Program-made: the position numbers and the translations under genes | Assembly: GCA_963733845.1 (NCBI GenBank) | Contig: CAVTEM010000012.1 | Span: forward strand, 310,001-374,000 | From: DATFQE01 sp963733845 | GTDB taxonomy: Bacteria; Actinomycetota; Thermoleophilia; Gaiellales; Gaiellaceae | DNA: 64,000 nucleotides | Direction of reading: 5' to 3' | Shown here: piece after piece, positions 1 through 9,100 of the stretch | Numbering within the stretch: position 1 is the first letter of the stretch | How the letters are laid out: every line of letters begins with the position of its first letter | The notes under the pieces: model-generated | The model's input: the letters and a program-made list of their open reading frames with translations, nothing else | Told to the model about the DNA's origin: nothing | The model's database searches: none

Positions 1-1708
1 CGTCGCGGATCGCGGCGAGCGCGCCCTGATCGACGTTCAGCGAGCGCGGCGGCGGCGGCGCCAGGCTGCGGCGGACGATCGGCTGGGCGCTCTCGTCGCC
101 CGATTCCTCGACGCGGCTGGCCACGTGCGGCTTGATCAGCTTGCCGCCGTTGGCGACGAACGAGTAGAAGACCGCCATCTGGAGCGGCGTCACGAGCAGG
201 TCTTTCTGGCCGATTGCCAGCTGGATCGAGTCGCCGGGCTTCCACAGCTTCTCGATCTCGTTGTCGGCCCAGCGCTCGCGCTTCCACGCGATCGTGGGGA
301 CGAGCCCCGACTCCTCGGGCCCGATGTCGATCCCCGTGGGCTTGCCGAACCCGAGCCGGTGCGCCCAGGCCTGGAGCGGCTGGCCGCGCTCGGGCGGGAG
401 GTTGTAGAAGTCCTCGCCCACCTTGTAGAAGTACGTGTCGCACGAGGCGCCGAGCGCCGTCGGCAGCGTCATCGCGGCGTTCACGTTGGGGTCCCAGTTG
501 CGGAAGACCTGCCGGTCGCGGCCGGCCACGTACGAGCTCGTGCACGGCACCGTGGAGTACGGCGCGAGCGTGTGCTCCTGCATCGCGGCCAGCGCCGTGA
601 GCGGCTTCCACGTCGAGCCGGGCGGGTACAGACCCTGCGTGACGCGGTTGATCGCGGGGAAGTTCGCCGCCTCCGCCTCTCTCTGGCTGACGAGACGGGC
701 GAGCTCGCGGTTCGCCCGGCCGACGTAGACGCGCGGCTGGTAGGTCGGGTTCGACGCCAGCGCCCGGATCTCGCCGTTGCGCGGGTCGATCGCCACGACC
801 GCACCGCCGTTCGCCATCCAGCAGCCCTTGCAATCCTGCGTCTGCGCATACTCGACCGCCTCGCGCAGGGCGCGCTCTGCGGCCTGTTGCAACTCGATGT
901 CGATCGTGAGCCGGAGCGAATACCCCGACTGCGGCTCGCGGATCCGGTTCATGTCACTCCGCGGCCGCCCGACCGAGTCGACGCGCAGCTGCGCGCGCCC
1001 GGGCAGGCCGCGCAGGTAGCGGTCGTAGGTCGCCTCCACCCCGCCCTGCCCGATCTTGTCCCCGAGCTCGTAGCCCTGCTTGCGCAGGCGCTTGAGCTGG
1101 TCCGGCGAGATCTCGCCGACGTAGCCCAGCACGTGCGCGCCCAGCGACTGGAAGGGATAGGAGCGGACGTACGAGTCCGCGATGCGAACCCCGGGCAGCT
1201 CGCTCTCGTGCTCGAGGAGGTAGAGAACCTCGTCCTCGTCGGCGGCCTGTTTCACGGTCACGATCGCCAGCGGGTCGCCCTCGCGCTTGCGCACGTCCCG
1301 TGCGACCGGGCCGTATTCGACGCCCAGGATGCCCGTCAGGTTGCGGAGCAGGCGCCGGCGCGCGACGGGATTGTCCGGGAGGTCGGCCGGCCAGAGCTGG
1401 ACCGCCGTCGCCGCCTTGTTCTTCACCAGGACGCGGCCCTTGGTGTCGAGCACGGCGCCACGCGGCGCCTCGATCCGGATCGTGCGCAGCTGGTTGTCCT
1501 GCGCGGCCCGTAGGTACTGCGTCCCCGAGAGCACCTGTAACGCCCAAAGGCGGAAGAAGAGGATCCCGAAGACTGCGAGGGTGATCGCGCCGAGGATCCC
1601 GATCCGCAGCGCAAGCCCGGGCGTGAGGCGGTACGGCTCTTCGACGCGGGGATCCCGCGGCAGGAAGCTCCCGCCGGCGGGCGGCCGGGTGCGCGTCGGG
1701 CTAGCCAA
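1..1708 (-). CDS. mrdA: Penicillin-binding protein 2, elongation transpeptidase (partial, 3' end outside window)
   Basis: Class B transpeptidase that cross-links side-wall peptidoglycan with the Rod/MreBCD complex. The frame is open from a TTG at 1708, the only usable start near the mreD end, to the window edge. A short cytoplasmic tail precedes one membrane span at about residues 34-56, then the pedestal and transpeptidase domains. The active-site tetrad S365-T-W-K is encoded around 605-616 and a later S-C-D-T motif lies near 440-450. The KTG motif falls beyond the window. The start overlaps the mreD stop by 8 nt, so the gene is translationally coupled as last visible member of maf-mreBCD-mrdA. 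The family call is firm; the start codon is less certain. Confidence 0.9.
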   Translation of the reverse strand, partial: MASPTRTRPPAGGSFLPRDPRVEEPYRLTPGLALRIGILGAITLAVFGILFFRLWALQVLSGTQYLRAAQDNQLRTIRIEAPRGAVLDTKGRVLVKNKAATAVQLWPADLPDNPVARRRLLRNLTGILGVEYGPVARDVRKREGDPLAIVTVKQAADEDEVLYLLEHESELPGVRIADSYVRSYPFQSLGAHVLGYVGEISPDQLKRLRKQGYELGDKIGQGGVEATYDRYLRGLPGRAQLRVDSVGRPRSDMNRIREPQSGYSLRLTIDIELQQAAERALREAVEYAQTQDCKGCWMANGGAVVAIDPRNGEIRALASNPTYQPRVYVGRANRELARLVSQREAEAANFPAINRVTQGLYPPGSTWKPLTALAAMQEHTLAPYSTVPCTSSYVAGRDRQVFRNWDPNVNAAMTLPTALGASCDTYFYKVGEDFYNLPPERGQPLQAWAHRLGFGKPTGIDIGPEESGLVPTIAWKRERWADNEIEKLWKPGDSIQLAIGQKDLLVTPLQMAVFYSFVANGGKLIKPHVASRVEESGDESAQPIVRRSLAPPPPRSLNVDQGALAAIRD

Positions 1709-2240
1709 CGATCTGCACTTCCACGCTACGCGTCCCAGTTTCGCGAGCGTCGGGGGCGAGCAGCCGGCGAACGAGCGCGTATACCGGCACGGTCAGCAGC
1801 AGGTTGAGCATCAGGGTCGCGGGCAGCGCCTCGACCAGGGCGACCCGCGCCTGGACGGACTCGCCGAGCAGGAAGTGCAGCGCGAGGTCCCCGATCGCGA
1901 ACAGCACGGTGACCACGGCGACCGACACGAACGGCGCATGCGCTCGGTCGCGCCCGGTGGTCTCGCCGTAGCGCCCGATCCAGTAGCCCCCGAGCGTCAG
2001 CAGCAGCGAGGTGAGGCCGAGCGTCCCGAGATACACGGTGTCGAGCAGGAAGCCGGCCCAGAAGCCGCCGAGCGCCCCGACCACCGAGCCTCGCAGCAGT
2101 GCGATCACGAGCAGGAGCACGAGCACGAGGTCGGGCGTGCCGCCGAGGATCTGGATCGAGCCCACGATCGTCGCCTGCACGACCACCGCGGCGAACAGCA
2201 GGAGGACGATCTTGAGCGCGTCGACGAGCAGGCGGTTCAC
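1701..2240 (-). CDS. mreD: Rod shape-determining protein MreD
   Basis: Small polytopic membrane protein (179 aa) of the cell-elongation complex, linking MreC to PBP2 and lipid II synthesis. The sequence is almost entirely hydrophobic, with five to six predicted spans from residue 8 onward, as is usual for MreD (160-180 aa). MreD is poorly conserved in sequence, so the call rests on size, topology and position between mreC and mrdA. Its ATG overlaps the mreC stop by 4 nt (ATGA), and its own stop overlaps the mrdA start. Confidence 0.88.
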   Translation of the reverse strand: MNRLLVDALKIVLLLFAAVVVQATIVGSIQILGGTPDLVLVLLLVIALLRGSVVGALGGFWAGFLLDTVYLGTLGLTSLLLTLGGYWIGRYGETTGRDRAHAPFVSVAVVTVLFAIGDLALHFLLGESVQARVALVEALPATLMLNLLLTVPVYALVRRLLAPDARETGTRSVEVQIVG

Positions 2241-3184
2241 GGCTTCTGCGGCCCGGGGATCTTCCGGATCAGCACGAGCACGGAGTCGAGCGAGGAGAAG
2301 TCCACGAACGGGTCGACCTGGATCTGCTGGTGCACGTCGATGTCCGTCTGACCGACGCTCGTGACCATCCCGATCGGGATGTTGCGCGGATAGATCGACG
2401 GCAGTAGCCCGAACCGGCGGCCCGAGGTGACGACGACGTCGTCCCGCTGCACCCGGTCCTCCTTGGGCACGCGGTCGAGGACGAGCGAGTCGCCGGAGCC
2501 CGCGCCGTGGCGGATGACGCCGTAGGCCTCGGTCTGCACGTCGAACGCCGAGACCGCGCTCTCCTTGTCCGTGAGCAGCGTCACCCGCGACTGGTCGCGC
2601 GTCACCTTGGTCACGCGGCCGACGAGGCCCTCGTCGTTGACGACGGGCGCGTCCTTGACGACGCCGTCACTGGAGCCCACCGAGACGATGATGAACTGCT
2701 CGAACCTGCTCGGCGGATCGGCCATGACCGTCGCGCCGACCGCGCGGTAGTCGGCGGGGAAGGTGTCGGAGCGCCGGTACTCGAGCAGCGCCTCGAGGCG
2801 CTCGAGCTGGCTGGCCGCGGTCGCGTTCTGGATCGCCTGGTTGGTGAGCCGCTCCATCTGCTCCTTCAGGCGCTCGTTCTCCTCACGCGCGTTGAACAGG
2901 TCGCTGAGCCAGCCGTAGGCGTCGCGGAACGGCCGCGCGACGCGTTCCGCGCCGACCTCGAACGGATGCATGGCGGTCGCGGCGACGCTCTGGACCTCGT
3001 GGAGCGGGCCGTCGTCCGACTCGCGGAAGTAGCCGGTGATCAGGGCCAGCGACACGAGCGCGAGCACGCCCACCACCAGGCGGCGCTTGAGCGCGGACGA
3101 GCTGCGGCCCGGATAGGGGCGGGGGGTCGCGCGCCGAACCGAGGAACTCAGTGCCGCCAGCCCACCGCTGCGGTTACGAGGCAC
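2237..3184 (-). CDS. mreC: Rod shape-determining protein MreC
   Basis: Bitopic scaffold of the elongasome that binds PBP2 in the periplasm-like space. The 315-aa product has a basic N-terminal tail, one membrane span (about residues 33-52), a coiled coil (about 97-135, rich in E, R, L and Q) and the beta-rich MreC domain with a V-V-x-x-A-P-V-V type start and a G-L-V-G-R-V motif. The start is GTG at 3184. It lies 44 nt downstream of mreB and shares a 4-nt overlap with mreD. The coiled coil is the dimerisation region of the family. Confidence 0.93.
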   Translation of the reverse strand: MPRNRSGGLAALSSSVRRATPRPYPGRSSSALKRRLVVGVLALVSLALITGYFRESDDGPLHEVQSVAATAMHPFEVGAERVARPFRDAYGWLSDLFNAREENERLKEQMERLTNQAIQNATAASQLERLEALLEYRRSDTFPADYRAVGATVMADPPSRFEQFIIVSVGSSDGVVKDAPVVNDEGLVGRVTKVTRDQSRVTLLTDKESAVSAFDVQTEAYGVIRHGAGSGDSLVLDRVPKEDRVQRDDVVVTSGRRFGLLPSIYPRNIPIGMVTSVGQTDIDVHQQIQVDPFVDFSSLDSVLVLIRKIPGPQKP

Positions 3185-3228
3185 GGAAAAACACCTTAGC
3201 GTTCACGCAAGAGGACTTTCTTTGTGGC

Positions 3229-4281
<1,053 letters not shown>

Positions 4282-4322
4282 CGGGGGCACCCACTCTAGC
4301 GCGAAGTCCTGGAAATCAGCAT

Positions 4323-4889
4323 TTACCCGAAGCCGTAGACGCCCGCGAAGTGCTCGACGAGGAGGCGGACGAGCAGGGCCGCCGGAAGGCCGACGACGTT
4401 GAGGTAGTCGCCCTCGATCCGCTCGACGAGACCGCCGCCGAGGCCCTGGATCGCATACGCGCCGGCACGCTCGCGCCACTCCTCGCTCGCCAGGTAGTGA
4501 GCGGTGTCGCGCGGGGTCAACTCTCGGAAGGTCACCCGCGTCGCCTCACGCCCCAGCTCCTCCCAGCTAGGGGTGCGCAGGCAGAGCCCGGAGACGACCT
4601 CGTGCGTCCGCCCGGAGAGCAGGTCGAGCATCCGACCGGCCTCCGTGCCGTCGGCGGGCTTGCCGAGCACCTGTCCGTCGCAGACGACCACCGTGTCGAC
4701 GCCGAGCACCGGCCGCTCGCCGCCGTCGACGGACCGGGCCTTGCCGGCCGCGTGCTCGACGGGGTCGTCGCCGAGCTCCTCGTAGCGAGGCGTGACGACG
4801 TCGAACGGGATCCGCAGCTGCTCCAGGATCGCGCGCCGCTGCGGCGAGACCGATGCGAGCAGGATCGGCGGCGCGGGCGGGACGCTCAC
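4323..4889 (-). CDS. maf: Maf-family nucleoside triphosphate pyrophosphatase
   Basis: Hydrolyses non-canonical or selected NTPs (dTTP/UTP-type or m7GTP-type) to the monophosphate, a housekeeping and septation-associated role. The 188-aa product shows the Maf hallmarks: L-A-S-V-S-P-Q-R-R near the N-terminus, V-D-T-V-V-V containing the catalytic aspartate, K-P-A-D, and S-G-R-T-H-E-V. GTG at 4889 gives the standard length; upstream the frame runs into the methyltransferase gene. The GTG overlaps the upstream methyltransferase stop by 4 nt. Maf next to mreB is a widely conserved arrangement. Substrate class cannot be fixed from sequence by eye. Confidence 0.92.
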   Translation of the reverse strand: MSVPPAPPILLASVSPQRRAILEQLRIPFDVVTPRYEELGDDPVEHAAGKARSVDGGERPVLGVDTVVVCDGQVLGKPADGTEAGRMLDLLSGRTHEVVSGLCLRTPSWEELGREATRVTFRELTPRDTAHYLASEEWRERAGAYAIQGLGGGLVERIEGDYLNVVGLPAALLVRLLVEHFAGVYGFG

Positions 4890-5650
4890 TGCACGCGCTT
4901 GCGGGCCACCCAGATCTCCTCGGACGGCCAGCGGCGCGCCCAGTCCGGGTCGGGCAGCACGTCGTAGCGGTGCTGCTTCGCATCCTCGGGCGCCTGGATC
5001 TCGACGAGCCGTTCGATCTCGAGCCCGTTGGCCCGGAAGAGGCGGATCCAGTCGCCGTAGCCGAGGTAGAAGTTGACCGACTGGTCGTCCGACCACTCGA
5101 GCCGGTGCAGCCCGAAGTAGTCGCGGACCAGGCGGCGTCCCGGGCGCTCGTTCGCGTCCGGCGAGGTCAGGTTCACCAGCGTCGCGTTGACCAGGAAGAC
5201 GAGGTCGCCGCCGGGCCGCAACAGCCGCGCCGCCTCGGGGATCCAGAGGTAGGGATCGGCCCAGATGCTCGCGCCGTACTCCGAGACCGCGAGGTCGAAG
5301 GAGGCGTCGGGCAGCGGCACCTCCTCCGCGGGCGCCTCGACCAGAGGGAACTCCAGCCCGTGCTCGGCCTGCATGCGCCGCGCGGTCTCGAGCTGGGCGG
5401 GCGTCGGGTCGACGCCGACCACGCGCGCACCGCGGCGGGCGAGCCAGGCGGAGATGTAGGCGGTACCGCAGCCGAGCTCGACGACGTCCTTGCCGTCGAC
5501 GTCCGGAAGCACTCCCAGCTCGGACTCGCCCACGTCCCAGATGCCCCAGGAGATGCGATCGGTGGCCCAGTTGCGCTCCGCGCCGGCCACGAAGTCCGCC
5601 GCCCAGGTCGTCCACTCGGCGCGGTTGCGCTCGATCGAGTCCGAGGTCAC
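4886..5650 (-). CDS. Class I SAM-dependent methyltransferase (paralogue 1)
   Basis: Rossmann-fold methyltransferase of 254 aa. Motif I reads V-V-E-L-G-C-G-T-A near residue 57, followed by the acidic V-G-V-D-P motif II and an R-P-G-G-D-L post-motif, as in the Methyltransf_11/25 families. The N-terminus resembles the upstream gene (N-R-A-x-W, then W-G-I/L-W), and the C-termini share F-G-L-H-R-x-E-W-S and R-R-W-P, so the two are tandem paralogues. The start is GTG at 5650, overlapping the stop of paralogue 2 (GTGA). Substrate is unknown; the ubiE-like architecture suggests a small molecule. Confidence 0.88.
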   Translation of the reverse strand: MTSDSIERNRAEWTTWAADFVAGAERNWATDRISWGIWDVGESELGVLPDVDGKDVVELGCGTAYISAWLARRGARVVGVDPTPAQLETARRMQAEHGLEFPLVEAPAEEVPLPDASFDLAVSEYGASIWADPYLWIPEAARLLRPGGDLVFLVNATLVNLTSPDANERPGRRLVRDYFGLHRLEWSDDQSVNFYLGYGDWIRLFRANGLEIERLVEIQAPEDAKQHRYDVLPDPDWARRWPSEEIWVARKRVQ

Positions 5651-6405
5651 GGCTTCCGCAGCCTCCAGATCTGCTCCATCGGCCAGCGGCGAGCCCACTC
5701 GGTCTCCTCGGCCGTCCGGTAGGTCGAGGTCGCGCCTTCGGGCGGCCGCACCTCGACGAGGTCCTCGATCACGAGGCCGTTGGCGCGGAAGAGCTCGATC
5801 CACGCGCCCTGCGGCAGGTTGAACTCGACCGGCTCGCTCGGCTCCGACCACTCGGTCCGGTGCAGGCCGAAGAGGTCGCGCACGAGCTCGGGCACGGTCG
5901 TGTCGCGGTTTTCGTCGTAGCAGACGATCGCGAACGGCGTGATGTGGCTGAAGCCGAACACGCCTCCCGGTCGCAGCAGGCGCGCGACCTCGGGCACCGT
6001 CACGTAGGGATCGGCGAACGACATCGCTCCGTGGTCGCAGAAGACGACGTCGAACGAGCCCTCCTCGAACGGCGCCTCGCCCGCGCTCGCGTGCACGAGC
6101 GGGAAGTCGACGCCCGCCGCGGCCATCAGCTCGCGCGCGTGCTCGAGCTGCCTGGCCGAGTTGTCGAGCCCGACCGGCCGCGCGCCCGCCTGCGCCAGCA
6201 GGATCGACCACTGCGCGGCGCCGCAGCCGTACTCGAGCACGTCCTTGCCGGCCACCTCGCCGAGGATCCCGAGCTCCGACTCCGGGAGCTGCCACAGCCC
6301 CCAGCGCGGCTGCGACTGGCCGATGAACTCGCGGTGTCGCTCCTGGTACTCGTCCGAGGCCGCGTCCCAGGACGCGCGGTTCCGCTGCGAGTCAGGCGAG
6401 CTCAT
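5647..6405 (-). CDS. Class I SAM-dependent methyltransferase (paralogue 2)
   Basis: Methyltransferase of 252 aa with motif I V-L-E-Y-G-C-G-A-A, motif II P-V-G-L-D, and R-P-G-G-V-F. It is a close tandem paralogue of the next gene downstream and keeps the same W-G-L-W-Q N-terminal block and R-R-W-P C-terminal block. ATG at 6405 overlaps the last 14 nt of ndk, indicating coupling in the ndk-to-mrdA run. No substrate can be assigned. Retention of both copies side by side suggests consecutive or alternative methylations, which is inference only. Confidence 0.87.
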   Translation of the reverse strand: MSSPDSQRNRASWDAASDEYQERHREFIGQSQPRWGLWQLPESELGILGEVAGKDVLEYGCGAAQWSILLAQAGARPVGLDNSARQLEHARELMAAAGVDFPLVHASAGEAPFEEGSFDVVFCDHGAMSFADPYVTVPEVARLLRPGGVFGFSHITPFAIVCYDENRDTTVPELVRDLFGLHRTEWSEPSEPVEFNLPQGAWIELFRANGLVIEDLVEVRPPEGATSTYRTAEETEWARRWPMEQIWRLRKP

Positions 6406-6808
6406 CGCCGAACCACAGCGCGATCTCGCGCGCGGCCGACTCGGGCGAGTCCGAGCCGTGCACGAGGTTGTCCGGCATCGAGAGCGCGAGGTCGCCGCGG
6501 ATCGTCCCCGGCGCGGAATTGGCCGGGTCGGTCGCACCCATGGTCGTCCGCACGACCGCGATCGCGCCCTCGCCCTCGAGGACGAGCGCGAGGGTGGGCG
6601 ACGAGGTGATGAAGTCGACGAGCTCGCCGAAGAACGGCTTCTCCGCGTGCTCGGCGTAGTGCTCGCCGGCCAGCTCGCGGTCGACGGAGACGAGCCTGGC
6701 GGCGCGGATCTCGAGCCCGCGCGCCTCGAAGCGGCGCAGGATCTCGCCGGCGAGGCCGCGCCGCATCGCGTCGGGCTTCAGCAGGACCAGTGTGCGCTCC
6801 GCGGCCAT
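6392..6808 (-). CDS. ndk: Nucleoside diphosphate kinase
   Basis: Transfers gamma-phosphate from ATP to NDPs through a phosphohistidine. The 138-aa product is full length, with the N-terminal L-V-L-L-K-P-D-A block and the active-site N-L-V-H117-G-S-D-S motif. K11 and the R residues that hold the triphosphate are present. Start is ATG at 6808. It overlaps the downstream methyltransferase gene by 14 nt and follows a zinc-ribbon membrane protein gene on the same strand. Confidence 0.97.
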   Translation of the reverse strand: MAAERTLVLLKPDAMRRGLAGEILRRFEARGLEIRAARLVSVDRELAGEHYAEHAEKPFFGELVDFITSSPTLALVLEGEGAIAVVRTTMGATDPANSAPGTIRGDLALSMPDNLVHGSDSPESAAREIALWFGDELA

Positions 6809-6827
6809 CCGGCCGGGGAGCTTAGCG

Positions 6828-7355
6828 CTACGACGACCCGGTGCTCGACCGCGGCGGCGACTGCAGCGGCGGCGGGAACGCGATCGTCGTCGGCGTGTCC
6901 ACCGGCGTCTCGCAGTACGGGCAGACCTGCCAGAGCGTCTCGAGGGGCGCCTTGCAGGACGCGCACGCCTGGCGCAGCTTGGTCGTGCAGACCGGGCAGA
7001 CCAGGAACGTGTCCTCGATCTCTGCGCGGCAGACGGGGCACTGGTGGTCGCGCCGGTTGAGCCGCTCCTCCATCGCGCGGATCTCGAGCTCGCGCTCCCG
7101 GACGTCGTCGAGGTATTCGGGCGGCCGGAAGAGCATGTAGATCAGCGGCCCGAGGAAGGGCGGCACGGCGCCGAGCACCGTCGCCATCGCCACCAGCCAG
7201 GGATCCTCGATCCGGCGGCGGGCGTCCTTGAAAACCCAGAAGATGGTCGCGACCCAGAAGACGATCACGAAGAAGATCGAGAGATTGCGGGCGACGAACC
7301 ACGTCCCGGACTCGAAGAAGTCCCGGACGCCTCCGAACAGGCCGTCGTCTTCCAT
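6828..7355 (-). CDS. Membrane protein with C-terminal double zinc ribbon
   Basis: A 175-aa protein with two N-terminal membrane spans (about residues 24-42 and 53-78, separated by a D-A-R-R-R-I-E-D-P loop) in a PLDc_N/phospholipase D N-domain-like arrangement. A short charged helix follows, then four C-P-x-C/C-x-x-C knuckles between residues 107 and 150, forming a double zinc ribbon. Such proteins are common in Actinobacteria and of unknown role; the ribbon faces the cytosol if the topology is as predicted. It lies 12 nt downstream of a 37-aa membrane peptide gene. Confidence 0.82.
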   Translation of the reverse strand: MEDDGLFGGVRDFFESGTWFVARNLSIFFVIVFWVATIFWVFKDARRRIEDPWLVAMATVLGAVPPFLGPLIYMLFRPPEYLDDVRERELEIRAMEERLNRRDHQCPVCRAEIEDTFLVCPVCTTKLRQACASCKAPLETLWQVCPYCETPVDTPTTIAFPPPLQSPPRSSTGSS

Positions 7356-7367
7356 CTTCCTGACCTC

Positions 7368-7481
7368 CTACAGCAACAGTTGCCCGACGATGTAGCCGGC
7401 GGCAAACGCGAGCCCGACGATCGCCGCGAGGACGACGGCCGCGAACGCGAAGACGCTCAGCCTCTCACCGAGCCTCCCCAT
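7368..7481 (-). CDS. Single-span membrane peptide (37 aa)
   Basis: Very small gene starting at ATG 7481, 10 nt downstream of the folC stop, with an A/G-rich tract (T-A-G-A-A-G-A) upstream of the start. The peptide is a basic N-terminus followed by one long hydrophobic helix (about residues 10-36) with small residues, and no other domain. A longer in-frame reading start at 7607 would overlap folC and is less likely. No function is recognised; it may be a membrane-complex accessory peptide or a spurious frame. Confidence 0.5.
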   Translation of the reverse strand: MGRLGERLSVFAFAAVVLAAIVGLAFAAGYIVGQLLL

Positions 7482-7491
7482 GGTACGTCTT

Positions 7492-8534
7492 CTAGTCGGA
7501 CGAACGGAGGTCGGCAAGAAGATAGAGGGAGCCGGTGACAAGGACCCTCGGGCCGAGCGCCTGCGCACGCTCGAGGGCCTGACGAGGGTCAGAGACGGTT
7601 TCGACATGCTGGAAATACGGTTCGGCGTGGCGCCCGAGTTCCTTCTCGTCGAGCGCGCGATCGTTGGAGCTTCGCGTCGCGATCAGCGTGCTTCCCGCGC
7701 GCGCAAGTCGCTCGAGGATGGCGTCGGCGTCCTTGTCGCGCAGGATCGAGACGCACAGGACGTGCTCGCCCGCGGGCAGCCTGGCGAGCAGCCAGTCGGC
7801 CGCCTCGGGCGTGTGCGCCCCGTCCAGGACGAGGCCGTTGCGGCGCTCGAAGCGCCCGGGAAGGCGAACCTCGGGGTCGGCCGCGACCGGCTCGCCGAGG
7901 TAGGCCTCGGCGGCTTCGCGCGCGCCGCCGATCCTGATCTCGCCGCTCGGGACGAGGCTCGCGAAGCGCTCGTCGGGCAGGACGACGACGCGGGCCGCGT
8001 GCGCGACCGCGAGCTTCTCGCGTGCGATCGCGTCGGGCGTGTCGCCGAGCACGTCGGCGTGCTCAGAGGTCACGTTCGTGAGCAGGACGACCGGCGCGTC
8101 GACGACGTTCGTGGCATCGAGCCGGCCGCCGAGCCCGGCCTCGACCGCGGCGACCTCGACCCCCTGCTCCGCGAACTCGGCGAAGGCCGCCGCGGTCAAC
8201 GCCTCGAACTGGGTCGCCCCGACCTCCTCCGCCGCCGGCCGAACCCGGCCGACCGCCCGCTCGAAGTCGGCCTCGGCACCGTCGACCCAGATCCGCTCCG
8301 CCCAGCCGCTCACGTGCGGCGAGGTGTACGCGCCCGCCTGCCGGCCGGCAGCCCGGGCCAGCTCGGCGATCGTCCGGGCAGCGGTCGACTTGCCCTTGGA
8401 GCCGACGACGTGCACCGACGTCGAAACGTTCGCTCGGGGTGGCCAAGATGCTCGAGTAGTGCCCGGATCCGCCCCAGGCCGAACTCCTCGGGCCAGGGGC
8501 TGAGGCTCGCGACCCAGGCGGTGTGGTCGCTCAT
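7492..8534 (-). CDS. folC: Folylpolyglutamate synthase / dihydrofolate synthase, interrupted by a frameshift
   Basis: Mur-ligase-family enzyme adding glutamate to folates. The N-terminal segment (ATG 8534, ending in F-G-L-G-R-I-R-A-L-L-E) is in one frame. The rest, beginning V-H-V-V-G-S-K-G-K-S-T (the P-loop) and including E-A-G-L-G-G-R-L-D-A-T-N and D-G-A-H-T-P-E, is in another. The frames join at about 8417-8422, where one extra base would restore a continuous protein of about 347 aa. Everything else is intact, so an assembly indel is more likely than a dead gene. ATG overlaps the upstream TGA (ATGA). Confidence 0.88.
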
Positions 8535-9100
8535 GCCGGCTGCTCGCCTTGGCGGTAGCGAAGGTAGACCATCCCGTTGTCGAAACGGCGCTCCTCCAGG
8601 AGCTCGAGCGAGAGCCGAACGCCGTCGGGCAGCCAGCGCGTGCCGCCCCCGACCACGCTCGGTGCGACGAAGAGGTGGTACTCGTCGACCAGGCCGGCCC
8701 GGATCGCATGGGCCGCGAGCTCGGGTCCGCTCACGCTGAGGTCGTGGTCGGTCGACGCCTTCAGCTGCCGGACCGCGTCGAGGTCGAAGTCGCGCTCGAT
8801 CCGCGTCCTCGCGCTGGCGGCCGTCTCCAGCGTCCGCGAGTACACGATCTTGTCCGCGGCCTGCCAGATCGCGGCGAACTCGTGGATGTACGGCGGGTGG
8901 TCGCCGAGCGCCTCCGGGCTCTCCCAGGCCACCATCGTCTCGTACATGCGGCGCCCGTAGAGGTGCGTCCGGACCGGCCGCTGGAGCTCGTTGATAAAGG
9001 TGTGGACCTCCTCGTCGGGCACGGCCCAGTCGAACCGGCCGGTCTCGTCCGCCACGTAGCCGTCGAGGGACGCGAGCGCGGCGTAGATCAGCCTGCCCAC
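8531..9100 (-). CDS. Dihydrofolate reductase / RibD C-terminal domain family protein
   Basis: A 189-aa protein of the DHFR-like RibD_C family (YyaP type) of NADPH-dependent reductases. Visible blocks are L-D-G-Y-V-A near the N-terminus, G-R-R-M-Y-E-T, K-I-V-Y-S-R-T-L, and the G-G-G-T-R-W loop in the C-terminal half. GTG at 9100 overlaps the valS TAG by one base, and the stop overlaps folC. Sitting directly upstream of folC is suggestive of a pterin or folate role, but most family members have unknown substrates and the link is inference. Confidence 0.83.
   Translation of the reverse strand: MGRLIYAALASLDGYVADETGRFDWAVPDEEVHTFINELQRPVRTHLYGRRMYETMVAWESPEALGDHPPYIHEFAAIWQAADKIVYSRTLETAASARTRIERDFDLDAVRQLKASTDHDLSVSGPELAAHAIRAGLVDEYHLFVAPSVVGGGTRWLPDGVRLSLELLEERRFDNGMVYLRYRQGEQPA

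Noticed and set aside
8410..8430. Programmed ribosomal frameshift in folC
   Set aside because: No slippery heptamer or downstream pseudoknot is visible, and many unrelated genes in the window show similar breaks, so an assembly indel is simpler.
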